Assembly (NCBI RefSeq): GCF_019703515.2
Contig: NC_059346.1
Span: 13,124,501 to 13,188,500 of the forward strand
Length of the DNA: 64,000 bases
Origin: Myxocyprinus asiaticus
Lineage: Eukaryota; Chordata; Actinopteri; Cypriniformes; Catostomidae
Direction: 5' to 3'
The notes beneath the pieces were generated by a model, which was given only the letters and a program-made list of their open reading frames with translations, was not told the origin of the DNA and searched no databases. The position numbers and the translations under genes are program-made. Of the stretch, positions 32,792 through 43,807 are shown one piece after another (the stretch's first letter is position 1; every line of letters begins with the position of its first letter).

Positions 32792-33594
32792 GTGATGTTC
32801 TTCCCGACGCGAAGCCCCCAGAGATGCGCAATCGGGTCGGTGCTTTCCTTCCTGCAAGAGAGGCTGGGGGGGCGGCTGTACCCCTCCATCTTGAAGGTGT
32901 ACATGACTGCTATTGCGGCGCACCACGATGCAGTTGACGGTAGGTCTCTTGGGAAACACAACCTGATCATCAGGTTCCTTAGAGACACAAGGAGGCTGAA
33001 TCCTCCCAGACTGTGCCTCATTCCCTCATGGGATCTCTCCATGGTCCTCCGGGGCCTGCCGTGAGCCCCATTTGAGCCCCTGGAGTCAGTTGAGCTAAAG
33101 ACGGTCTCTTTGAAGACTGCCCTCCTGACTGCACTCACGTCCACAAGAGGGTAGGGGACCTGCAGGCATTCTCTGTCAGCGACATGTGCCTGGAGTTCAG
33201 TCTGGAATATTCTCACGTGGTCCTGAGACCACGACCGGGCTATGTGCCCAAGGTTCCCACGACCCCTTTTCGGGATCAGGTGGTGAACCTGCAAGCTCTG
33301 CCCCAGGAGGAGGCAGACCCAGCCTTGTCATTGCTATGTCCAGTGCGTGCTTTGCGCATCTATTTGGATCACATGCAGAGCTTTAATGCTCTGAGCAGCC
33401 CTTTGTCTGCTTTGGAGGACAGCGGAAAGGGAGTGCTGTCTCCAAACACAGGGTTGCCCACTGGGTCATTGATGCCATCGCTTTGGCATATCACGCTCAG
33501 GGCGTGCCTCCCCCTTGGGGCTACGAGCACACTCTAACAGGAGTGTGGCAGCCTCCTGGGCCCTAATCAATGGCGCTTCTTTAGCAGACATCTG
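32792..33594 (+). pseudogene. DIRS tyrosine recombinase, Tyr box lost
   Basis: The N-terminal core-binding part is in 32792-33064 (SILKVYMTAIAAHHDAVDGR, NLIIRFLRDTRRLNPPRL). The catalytic part follows in another frame from 33184 (VVLRPRPGYVPKVPTTPFRD, LLCPVRALRIYLD). The H-x-x-R box can be read at 33530 in a third frame (cac tct aac agg). The active-site tyrosine would lie further on, but at 33595 the sequence enters the right inverted repeat, so it is absent. Such a recombinase would integrate circular cDNA; this one could not. Confidence 0.8.
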
Positions 33595-33664
33595 TTCTCA
33601 AAGATCAGAGGTGTTTGGAGCTCCCAAGGGCGACCCCTAGTGTCACTACATCGACACAACATCT
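33595..33664 (+). repeat. DIRS right inverted terminal repeat
   Basis: Reverse complement of the left repeat. Beyond it, CGTTCCCTCCATCAGGGAACG (33666-33686) forms a small perfect-looking hairpin that is not matched at the left end. Confidence 0.85.
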
Positions 33665-33775
33665 CGTTCCCTCCATCAGGGAACGGAGGTTATGAAAGTA
33701 ACCAGGACATTCATAATTAATGCCACATACATGCCACTGTGAACCAGTTTGTTTTTTTTACATGCACTCGTCATA

Positions 33776-33862
33776 CATAAAAATAGTAATGCAGGTTTGA
33801 AACTACATAAACATGATTAAATGATCACCACATTTTCATTTTTGGGTGAACTATCACTCTAA
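33776..33862. mobile_element. TTAA MITE fragment, right end
   Basis: Ends CATTTTTGGGTGAACTATC, preceded by AATGCAGGTTTGAAACTAC. About 90 bases remain. Confidence 0.6.
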
Positions 33863-35902
33863 ACAGGAGAAACTTGTATAAAAGCACAAAAAATGGCAGT
33901 TTAGCAGTTGTATGATAAACATTGTTTATTGGACAGGTCTGGGTAGGATTTTGCTACTTTAAGACCAGCTGCGGCCTTCCGCTTTCCCCTGTGCCACTTT
34001 TCCCTACCAGTGGACACAAATCTCAGTCTAACTTTTGATATAAATGCACTCTGGCATTTCAGTGTGTGTTCACAAGAGTAAACTGCACAGGGATGAAATG
34101 AGACTTAATGAGATTTGGAGTGTTCGGATCTCTATAACCCTCCTGCCATCTGCTTCCCCTGAACGCAGGCCTACGGAACCCGTGCAGCAGTGCTGGACAA
34201 ATACAAGCGCTAATGCTCTTTTAATGAGTTGTGCTATGTGAGCACACGCCTGCTGACTGTAAACACAGACTCTGCATGCTTACAGTTGTTGGTGTGTGGT
34301 TAAGGATATTGCACAATGTATATCTCAGCCTTTAGAGTCTGGGAAATGTGGACATACAAACACAAGCATACAAATAAATGGTATCAAGTCAATGGATCAC
34401 ATCAGTGTCGTTTCCCAGAAGAGGGGCTGTAGGCTGCAAATTTTTTCATTCAAAACTTAAAAAACAACAACTTCTGGTCGTAAAAATGGGAGAAATCTTA
34501 ATAATAAAAATAAAATAATTAGATTAAACTAAATTTAAATCAAAAAGCTAACAATAACTTTGTAAATCGCAAAAGCATTAAAAAGAAATAGGCGGAGGAT
34601 TCCAATCACAAGTGATCCTCTCTACTTAATTCGAAGTGCCAAACTTTTGAAGTGGGTACTCTGAAGGTAACATTGCATTACAGTATGAATGTACCCTTCA
34701 CTTACAGTCTTGTGGAAGGGCCCTTTGAGAAAAGATGTATTTTCTCACTTCCGTTTGGAACGAGTTTTCGAAGGGCGTCACCTTCCCGAAGCAGTGGCCT
34801 TCAAGGCAGCAAAAACACAGTTTGAAATTCACCCCAAAACATTTATGTGGCATTGCCTCAGAAGAGTAAAATGTCAGATTAAAATTCCACTTTATGTATT
34901 GTATTGTAAGTTCATCAAAAGTATAAAACTAGATCAGTACCGCATTTCAGACATTTCACACTTGTAGTGAAGACAGCTTTAATAATTATAATGGGAGCAG
35001 TCACGTTGCTTTCAGTGTACAAAGAAATTCAATACGTCATAAACTGAAGGAGCTGTCTGATTCAACCAAAACCAGTTTGTTTTTTGTTAAAACTAATAAG
35101 CCACTAGACTAATCACTAGTGCCACTGAATTACCTTTTTTTTTTTTTTTTTTTTTTTACATGTAGGCTACCATGGTAATTATTCAGAACCATGGTATTGC
35201 TATCTTAACACCATCACTGTACCATTGTTCCGCCACATTTTTGGTGTATGGTCCTAAATATTAATTCCAGAATATAGTAAAATTACATTATAGTAATATT
35301 AAAAGAAGAGAAAAAACTATAGGAACTGTCTGCTCTATAAAGAGGATGATGAGTTAAGAGTGAAAGCAGCAGAGATGACTGGATAAAGTGAGGGAGCAGA
35401 GATAAATGTGAAGAGAAGAGTGATGAGACTAATTAAAGATTAGTACTTTGAAGCACTGTTGTGTTACCAGTTCAATACCATGGTACTGAATGATTACTAT
35501 ATTCATTGGCACTGACGCCCTGATGTGAATCACGAACGATTGCTGTAGCAAACAAAAATATGTGGAGGATGAGATTTTAAGAAATGTAATGCCAATTGCA
35601 ATGAATATGTAACCTATTTGGGGACTAGTTCTTTCAATTAGTCAACTTCCCAATTAGAGTTTGGGACACATTTAATGTTTCTTGAATTGGTGTTATTTTT
35701 GTGGATTTCTATCTTTATACTGTGGAAGGCTTTGTTTGGAAAACGTAAATAAAGCATTATATTGTTACATATTGTTTTGTTTTCCTTCCTAAGGTTTTTT
35801 TTTTTTTTTTTCCTAAGACAGGAAAAGTAGTTTATATTGTGGCAAATTTCAGCACTTTTAAAATCTGCAATTAATCGCAATTAACAACAAAAATATTATG
35901 CA

Positions 35903-35904
<2 letters not shown>
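33863..35904. other. Unassigned stretch with ACCATGGTA words
   Basis: No gene supported. The short palindromic word ACCATGGTA recurs near 35169, 35190 and 35478, and again near 55170, which suggests remnants of an old dispersed repeat. T-runs at 35133-35157 and 35798-35811. Confidence 0.4.

Positions 35905-35906
<2 letters not shown>

Positions 35907-35991
<85 letters not shown>
35907..35991. repeat. (ATCT)n-(AT)n compound microsatellite
   Basis: About eight ATCT units followed by about 50 bases of alternating AT, ending at the left end of a Tc1-like element. Confidence 0.95.
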
Positions 35992-35993
<2 letters not shown>

Positions 35994-36003
35994 TGTGTAT
36001 ATA

Positions 36004-37137
36004 CACTGGTGGCCAAAAGTTTGGAATAATGTACAGATTTTGCTGTTTCGGGAGGAAATTGGTACTTTAATTCACCAAAGTGGCATTCAACTGATCACAA
36101 AGTATAGTCAGGACATTAGTGATGTAAAAAACAGCACCATCACTATTTGAAAAAAGTCATTTTTGATCAAATCTAGACAGGCCCCATTTCCAGCAGCCAT
36201 CACTCCACCTTATCCTTGAGTAATCATGCTAAATTGCTAATTTGGTACTAGAAAATCACTTGCCATTATATCAAACACAGCTGAAAGTTATTTGGTTTGT
36301 TAAATTAAGCTTAACATTGTCTTTGTGTTTGTTTTTGAGTTGCTACAGTATGCAATAGACTGGCATGTTTTAAGGTCAATATTAGGTCAAAAATGGCAAA
36401 AAAAGAAACAGCTTTCTCTAGAAACTCATCAGTCAATCATTGTTTTGAGGAATGAAGGCTATACAATACTTGAAATTGCCAAAAAACTGAAGATTTCATA
36501 CAAAGGTGTACACTACAGTCTTCAAAGACAAAGGACAACTGGCTCTAACAAGGACAGAAAGAGATGTGGAAGGCCCAGATGTACAACTAAACAAGAGGAT
36601 AAGTACTCTAGTCTCTAGTTTGAGAAATAGACGCCTCACATGTCCTCAGCTCACAGCTTCATTGAATTCTACCTGCTCAAAACCAGTTTCATGTACAACA
36701 GTAAAGAGAAGACTTAGGGGTGCAGGCCTTATGGGAAGAATTGCAAAGAAAAAGCCACTTTTGAAACAGAAAAACAAAAAGAAAAGGTTAGAGTGGGCAA
36801 AGAAACACAGACATTGGACAACAGATAATTGGAAAAGAGTGTTATGGGTCTTAAACCCATTGAGCTTTAGTGGGATCAGCTAGACTGTAAGGTGCGTGAG
36901 AAGTGCACGACAAGACAGCCACATTTATGGCAAGATATAGGAAGCATGGGGTGAAATGTCACCTGAGTATCTGGACAAACTGACAGCTAGAATGCCAAGG
37001 ATCTGCAAAGCTATCATTGCTGCACATGGAGGATTTTTTGATGAGAGCTCTTTGAAGTAGTTTAAGAAGTTCTGAACATTTTTTTCAAATTGTAATAGTA
37101 ATTTTTCAAGTTATTAATGTTCTGACTATACATTGTG
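36004..37137 (+). mobile_element. Tc1-like deletion derivative, copy 2
   Basis: Starts after TA with the TIR CACTGGTGGCCAAAAGTTTG. Colinear with copy 1 (5284-6301) but longer inside. The right TIR is missing: the match to copy 1 stops at about 37137 and an (AT)n run follows. It lies between two AT microsatellites. Confidence 0.85.
36393..37060 (+). pseudogene. Tc1-like transposase remnant (copy 2), catalytic core deleted
   Basis: The ATG at 36393 is followed by an A-run one base longer than in copy 1, which shifts the frame. The N-terminal text then continues in another frame (QLSLETHQSIIVLRNEGYTI, LEIAKKLKISYKGVHYSLQR; GRPRCTTKQ linker). The second helix-turn-helix region follows in the frame of 36506-36883 (LTCPQLTASLNSTCSKPVSC) and ends HWTTDNWKRVLWVLNP. 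There the deleted catalytic core joins the C-terminal NPIE region, exactly as in copy 1. Inactive. Confidence 0.8.
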
Positions 37138-37155
37138 ATCAATAAATATACTTTG

Positions 37156-37156
<1 letters not shown>

Positions 37157-37240
<84 letters not shown>
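37157..37240. repeat. (AT)n microsatellite
   Basis: About 80 bases of alternating AT immediately after the Tc1 copy. Confidence 0.95.
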
Positions 37241-37243
<3 letters not shown>

Positions 37244-37429
37244 CAGTGTATAATCAGGTCATGCATTGCACGCAATGATTGCACACAGTGTACTTAATTA
37301 TTTGTTTAAACTTGAATTACTCGGTTCAGCTCTGGGTTTATGTGGTCTTAGAGAACACACCCACGTTCACTGACCGAATGATGGACATCGCACAAAAAAT
37401 GGAAAGAGGTTTCTCAAAATGGATAGCTC

Positions 37430-37670
37430 CAGTCTAACTGGTTGACTACACACAATTTCCTGTTGTCAAGGTGCAAAGGTTTTTATTTGTTTGACTGGAA
37501 ATAAAGTCTACAAAAGACTTCTAAATTGTTTAAAAGTTCCTGCACTGCAAAAATGAGTGCTTCTGAGAAAGAACTAGTCACTGGATTTGCGATAGTTTTC
37601 CAGATTAATGGAACTGAATCACTGAAAGAAAAAACACTTAGCAAGTAAACAATGTATCCTTGAGTTCACC
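37430..37670 (+). repeat. Diverged repeat, partner of 40440-40670
   Basis: Shares scattered but colinear words with 40440-40670, among them TGGTTG, TCAAGGTG, GGAAA-AAAGTC, TCTGAG-AAGAACT and CACTTAG. Around 37552 the translated text SASEKELVTGFA resembles STSEEELVIGFG in the other copy. It may be a dispersed repeat or an old segmental duplication. Confidence 0.5.
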
Positions 37671-38960
37671 TGCATATTCCACTTTATTCTCAGGGATATA
37701 TCCGATTTTAGATTATACAACCCAAAAATGTGTCAATAATTTTATTCTCAAGAGACCCCCACCCCCAATCAGCACTCTTCCCACAAACCACATGCTCAAA
37801 CTACAGTTTCAGCATTTAGCAACAGAGCTATCTATTGATTGCTGTACAGTGTTAAGACCCATTCCATCTAATTGCGTTCAGTGCTCACAATTAGGTAGAT
37901 AATAAAGAAATCATTGTTAATCTTCCATCACATCAACATCTTGATATCTCTTGGTGTCTTTTTGAGCCTTTGTGCTGAGCTCAATTGAATTGGGATAAAT
38001 AATCACAAAGGGATTAGTCTTCATTAAAACCACAGCACAACACTCCAATAATTTCTTCTACTCTGTACGTTTTAATATTTGTGCATCTGAGACAGCCAAT
38101 CTCAGAGTTTGACGTGAGGCAAACATGGCAGTAGATGATTTCTCCCCCTCAAGTCGTTCTGATGTGTCCAATCTCCAGATGAAATATTGATAAGGGGATG
38201 AGTAACAAGACTGAAAATCTCTAAATCCGTCCAATTTTACTCTGACACCAGCTGCTGAGAGGGCTGTGCACCACAGAGTCACTGAAAATGGAAATTAATA
38301 AGGAATAATTGGGCATGACATATCAGAAATTTACCGTCAGACCAATTAAACCGAATCAGTTTGACACACTCTCATCTCCTGATTAGCAGAAGAGGGAACG
38401 GAATTAGTGACGTTATAGAGGAGGACATTTGGCACAGCTGTACTCATTGTGGCCGGGGGATAAAGAAATATGGTGAGTGCAGTGAAAGTATCCCAAAGAG
38501 ACGTTTATTGAAGAGGAGAGAAATTACAATAAAAGTGGCCAGAAGCTGGAGCTGGATGTTGTTGCTTTTTAGATGTTGTTGGCATTTAGAACCTGTGTTC
38601 ATAATGTAAATGAAAACAACTTAAATGAAAACACTTTCGTTAACTAAAAAAAAAAAAAAAAGAAAGAAAATCAGAAAAAGTGAAACTAACTCAAATAAAA
38701 ATATCCATGAATTACTTTTAATATTTGATACACAGCACAATTTTAAATTTTAATCCTTCAAATTAAGTCTAAAAATATCTTACGACTTTGCCAGCTCAGG
38801 CAAATTATCTATGAGACATTGAATTTGGCTGCCCTAATACACTAAAAATAAACCTAAAATAAAAGCTAAATATACTGAAAAACTCAAACAGAAACAACGG
38901 GGCAGATTTTGCTTTTTTAAGGTCACAAAATGAATCCAGATAAAAAAAATAAAAAAAAAT
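37671..38960. other. Unassigned stretch
   Basis: No element end recognised; A-run at 38648-38660. Short frames (38058-38282 minus, 38361-38609 plus) have no motif. Confidence 0.4.
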
Positions 38961-38964
38961 AATA

Positions 38965-38970
<6 letters not shown>

Positions 38971-39058
<88 letters not shown>
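38971..39058. repeat. (AT)n microsatellite
   Basis: Nearly 90 bases of alternating AT preceded by A-rich sequence. Confidence 0.95.
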
Positions 39059-39063
<5 letters not shown>

Positions 39064-39163
39064 AATGTTAATGGAGCAATATAATTTGTGCAAAAAGAAA
39101 TAATAACTGAAGGTTGTTTTGATTACAATTATTATTATTTTTTTTTTTTGGTTTTTTGGTGAG

Positions 39164-39222
39164 GGAGCCGTTTACCCCACAAATGGAGAAAAAGGCCCAC
39201 ACACTTGGGGTAAAAGGCACCT
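39164..39222. repeat. Imperfect hairpin
   Basis: GGAGCCGTTTACCCCA pairs with TGGGGTAAAAGGCACC about 40 bases later. A third related word, GGAGCCTTTTACCC, lies at 39860. It could be the edge of a degraded repeat. Confidence 0.5.
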
Positions 39223-40127
39223 AGGAGGTTTAAAGTGATATTGTGTAGGTATGGGGCAATAGTTATGGGGCAAAATTTGTCAACTAAAGCAAATAATTTT
39301 GAATTAGCAAGTTGCTTTTTTGAGTAACAAATTAAGATAATGCTTACTCAAAATAACTACTTTAGAAAAGGGTGCATGGGTTCTTGTTAATTTCAAAAAC
39401 ATTTGGCATTTTGTAACAGCTCAAGTATTCTATAAACAATTAATCTCAGTTGAGTGACAAAGCCCACTTTGAGCATTTTTCAGAATAAATATATTCCCCC
39501 ACTTAAAAAACAAAACAAAAAAACAATACCTATAGCCCCTATAGTAACTGTCCACTTACTGGACAGTTATAATTATTATTTTTTTTTTTTAATGACCTTG
39601 AACAAACTTAAAATGATAAATATGTATTTTGTCTCAAAATATATGTTAATTTCAGGGATTTTCATTAGATACATAAATTTGTAACATTTAGAAAAATATA
39701 AAGAATTAGATCAAATTGCCTAAAACTCAAGCTTCAGACAACAAACACAAAGATCTCATGGATCAGGAAAATTGCAGTGCATTGTGACAAACAGGTGTTT
39801 AGGAAAGTGCTTAGGTAGTTTTTGTTGCTATTTAGTGTTTAGTGAGAAAATAAAATCTAAGGAGCCTTTTACCCTGCTGTACCCTTCCTATTCAACAAGT
39901 TCAAAACTACCATAATTACTCTGGTTAGGACAGGATGAGGCATTATTTGAGAGCTCCTGGTCCAGTGTACAGTAGATGTTTGTGGAAGTTGTGTGGAGAT
40001 GGTGAGGAAGTGAAAATTAGGGAGTCAGGGGATGCTGAGCACCTCAGGTAAAACCAGTCAAATCAACAGAGTGCTTTGAAATACATCTGACGAATACAAG
40101 TGATGCTACTAATATGATAATTTTACT
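39223..40127. other. Unassigned stretch
   Basis: AT-rich; no gene, RNA or element end supported apart from the TTTTACCC word noted at 39860. Confidence 0.4.
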
Positions 40128-40135
40128 GTGACCAG

Positions 40136-40345
40136 CAGGAGCAGACTGGCCATAGGGAGAACGGGGACTTTTCCCAGTGGGCCAACCACGAAATGGGGCC
40201 GAACAGGTGGCAATAAGCTGAAACGGGATTCCACGTTATGCCGAATGGCACCGCGATATGCAGAAACCCCCCCCCTCGCTCAACAAATTTTGGGCCGGTT
40301 TCTATATAAAATCCAGGGCCGATTTCTCTTCCCAGTCTGCCCCTG
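40136..40345. mobile_element. 210-bp hAT MITE
   Basis: TIRs are CAGGAGCAGACTGG at the left and CAGGGGCAGACTGG at the right (read inward), one difference in 14. The flanks are GTGACCAG (40128-40135) and GTGACCAC (40346-40353), an 8-bp target duplication with one change. No frame of interest; the short frames on both strands are shadows of the repeat. Confidence 0.85.
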
Positions 40346-40439
40346 GTGACCACCCACAGTCTGTTAAACAATCTTTGTTTTTTGTTTTTTTATGTACACT
40401 GTATTGCGTAACAATGTCAAGATCTATCTAAATCTGGCA

Positions 40440-40670
40440 AGCTCTGTTCTGATTGGTTGGCTGCTATGCATTTTCCAGGAATCAAGGTGGGTTTTTTTTG
40501 GTCTGTGGGGAAACAAAGTCCTTTTTACAAGGTACTGGGCTGCTTCAGTGAGCACGTCTGAGGAAGAACTGGTCATTGGGTTTGGCAAAGTTTGCAAGGT
40601 TTGTGGCAAGTCTTGTATACAGTAGATACAGAGATTTGTTTGAGGCACTTAGAAATTAAACAGTATCTTC
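40440..40670 (+). repeat. Diverged repeat, partner of 37430-37670
   Basis: Colinear with 37430-37670 over about 230 bases at an estimated 65-75 per cent identity by eye. It lies about 95 bases downstream of the hAT MITE. Confidence 0.5.
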
Positions 40671-41430
40671 GAGCATATCTTATAACTTTTTGGATGGACG
40701 GAAATTCTGATCACAAAATCTACATTTTCCGCATTTCTCTAGTGTTATACAACCACTCACTGAGAATTCTGTGGCATTATATGAATGAGTTATTGCTTTG
40801 TTGCACACAGATCTATTAATATGGTATCATTGATTTCAGGATCAATCTACCTTACACGTCAAACAAAACTGTGGTCATGTTCTCTTCCTGTCTTAGTGGG
40901 TGGTTCTGGTTCTAAGTGGAGCAGACTTTATGCCAGTGGTCAAATGTCTGGTTTCCGGAGCCTAGAGAAGCTCTAGCACTGAACATCTTTTTTAATATTC
41001 TGAAACATACTTGTTTGTTTAACATCAAACATTTCATGCTGATTACTAATGGCACTTTGTTGACACAAACCAAGTGCCAATCAGAGATAAAAATATCTGT
41101 GGGTATTAATGCAATCCAAACAGATAAGCAAATAGCGTAGGTGTATCAAATATGTGTCTCTACTCTGTGAGTGTTTAATCTACAGCATAGCCAGCTATTA
41201 AACTATAAGCATAGTTGTCACAGACTCTAAATGCATATAAGATTGCTGGGAATATGGTAAATTAGTGGCATGTATTGTGTTTGTATTTCAAATAGGAAGG
41301 AAATTAGCATCCTCCTTCATAAAGTTTGAGTGTGTTCATCATATTACATACATATGTGTAAAAAAAAAAAAAAATCACACTCTCAGCTTTTCTCTTTCTC
41401 TGATCGGCTTAATTGAAGATGATCATGTAG
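40671..41430. other. Unassigned stretch
   Basis: Overlapping short frames of 60-75 codons without motifs; A-run at 41359-41373. No gene supported. Confidence 0.4.
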
Positions 41431-42760
41431 TTAGAGATCCACTGATATTGGGTTTTGCCAATACCAATATCTATGGTGGCAGAAAAGGCTGATGAATCAG
41501 GCCGATTTTTTTAAAGAGCACCTATTATGGTTTTTAAACGTGCCTAATTTTGTTTTAAAGGTCTCATACAATAGATTTACATGCATCCAAGGTCAAAAAA
41601 CTCTTTAATTTGCTCATAATTTAAATTGCAGCATTACCTTTTTTTCCCAGTGTCAAAAAAGACTCGTTCAATGATCCGTTCTAAAGGATTCATCCTCCTT
41701 TCAGAGAGCCTACTCTGCTCTGATTGGTCAGATGTCCCTGTCTGTTGTGATTGGTCTACCGCTTAGTGTAGTGTCTGAGGGTGGGCCAAAGCTGTTTGCG
41801 AGCAGCCAATTAAGACCAGAAGCGGGTTTTTTGTTACCAAATTACATAGGTTAGTACAGGAAGTAAGTCTGGAATTACTGACGACTCGTTTCAGGTGTTC
41901 AGAATTGGTTCTTTCTTTTGCGAGTCAATAACTCCATTTGTCGTGCACTTTGATTTTTTAAACTTTGCAGACTTTTTTACATTCACAAACAGCTATATAA
42001 CACACTACATGAAAGGTAATATTTGAAAAACCATAATAGGTGCTCTTTAAATCTATTTACTACATGTTAATAAATGTTCATAATCTTTCCTTTCTGAGAT
42101 GGGCAAAGACATAGAATCCAAAATGAATAAAGTTTACTGTGCAACCAAAATCCCAATAATCACCAAAAAAACACTGAGATTTACAACAAGGGACTTTTTA
42201 ACCATAAAACTAGACTGAAAAATACCGGGGGGCTCTTATTTTGAAATGTCTGTGCTTCCAGTTAGCAAAAAAACCCATAAAGGAAGCAAAATATGCACTC
42301 TTACAATCATCAACAATGTATTACAATATAATCACTATAAATAAACATAATACAGTATGAGTTAATAAAAGCAGTATGAGCAGTAATTCTTCAACAGTAG
42401 ATCATCATTCATCAAAATAGTTTAGCAATCACATCAGCAATCACTTGTCATAAATGTCCTGTATTCTGGTATTATATAAAAACAGATTTTTTCCCTTTTC
42501 TCTAAAGACACAGTCAGTCAAAATCAACACCAACTCAACAATCAATAAAGGTTATGTAAATAACCATTTATATGATCCCATATAAATAATTGTGAATTAG
42601 TACCTAAACAGTGACGGTGACGGTGACTTGGCTCCATTACAATGCTCTGTCCAAGTAAGTAAGTATTCACCAAATTAAGTGTTTTATATTTACAAAAACA
42701 GCTATTGGTGCCGATTATTTGGTGAAAATGATTGCATTAATCGGTCAAACTCTATATGAC
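41431..42760. mobile_element. hAT-like element hosting a TTAA MITE
   Basis: The left part reads TAGAGATCCACTGATATTGGG and the right part, on the opposite strand, reads TATAGAGTTTGACCGATTAATG. These are loosely inverted ends of the 'TAGGGATGCACCGAT' hAT type. The sequence is interrupted at 41511-42050 by a nested MITE. No transposase frame remains, and I did not find a target duplication. Confidence 0.45.
41511..42050. mobile_element. TTAA MITE with perfect 25-bp ends
   Basis: TTAAAGAGCACCTATTATGG plus TTTTT at the left is exactly inverted at the right end (42026-42050). The TTAA target site is included in both ends. 540 bases with no frame. The perfect ends suggest this is one of the younger insertions in the window. 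Confidence 0.9.
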
Positions 42761-43776
42761 GTTGTATCGAGCCAAACTGGATCAGTATTTACAACCCCAT
42801 TAAAGAACCCCATAAAGTCACTTGACAGGTACAGTTTTCTTTTCTTGTGTTGATGTATGTTTCTAAATGTAAATTTTTTTTTTTTTAAATCCAATAGACT
42901 TGTTTACTGTTGCAGGTGGTATTAGGAGCAGATAAATTCTCAATCTAGGGAGCAATTAACTGAACAAAAATCTGTGTACTGCATTATGTGTAATTAATAT
43001 TTTTTTTTTTTAATCTATTTTCCCAGAGGAGAAAGACTACACATTTTAAAAGTGTATTCCTTATAAAAGTACATTTTGCCAGTTTTGATTTCATTTGGTT
43101 TTTAATGATAAAGATATCACATGTTTGGTCTATGAGAGATAGATTGCAGGGATTGAGAAGTCTGAATTGCAGGAAGTCTTTTATCATTTTAAACCTGCCT
43201 AATGAATGAATATTCTAGCGTTCCATGAACAGACGTTTCATCTGATGCCATTTGAATGCTATTTTCTAGTGGCCCTGATGACTTTGGCAGGACAGACAGA
43301 TGCACACACGTGGGTGCGTGGGTCCCCACCGGATGTGTTTATCAGATTCTCACAAAGGCCTCTGGGGCAGACTGCCACACCGCTGACTATGACATGTGGA
43401 TGTGTGCTCGCTAAGTGAGATGGATGGGATCGGCACCCGCTCAAACAAAAGTCTCACTCTCCTGCACACACATATGTGGACGGACCCACACCTACCAACC
43501 TGTCACACACACTTCACCACGTCATCTATCTCATGCTTATCCAGCCTCAACACACACACGTAACAGCACTGTTACGGCCTTGTGTCCTGGTCAAAGAATT
43601 CCAATGATTTCTGTTTTTTCCCCCATCTATTTCTCTGATTCACTTTTTTCATTGAAATATCTATGCAGACTGGCCCTGTCACTTAACCTTTATCTCTCGC
43701 TCTCTGTCTTTCTCAGAAGGAATAAAGACAGAGGAGGGAGATGCCAAATCCACTCTGATATCTGAAGCTCTGTTTC

Positions 43777-43807
<31 letters not shown>

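Larger units (their letters stand above)
29648..33664 (+). mobile_element. DIRS-type tyrosine-recombinase retrotransposon, defective
   Basis: Inverted terminal repeats: 29648-29716 and 33595-33664 are reverse complements over about 70 bases with few differences (core GTTGTGTCGATGTAGTGACAC). The body is much more GC-rich than its surroundings. The order of parts is a TATA box, a gag-like region, reverse transcriptase with YLDD, a degraded RNase H region and a tyrosine-recombinase region. Inverted ends plus a recombinase in place of LTRs plus integrase define the DIRS order. Frameshifts and stops occur in every part, and the end of the recombinase is lost against the right repeat. Confidence 0.9.
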
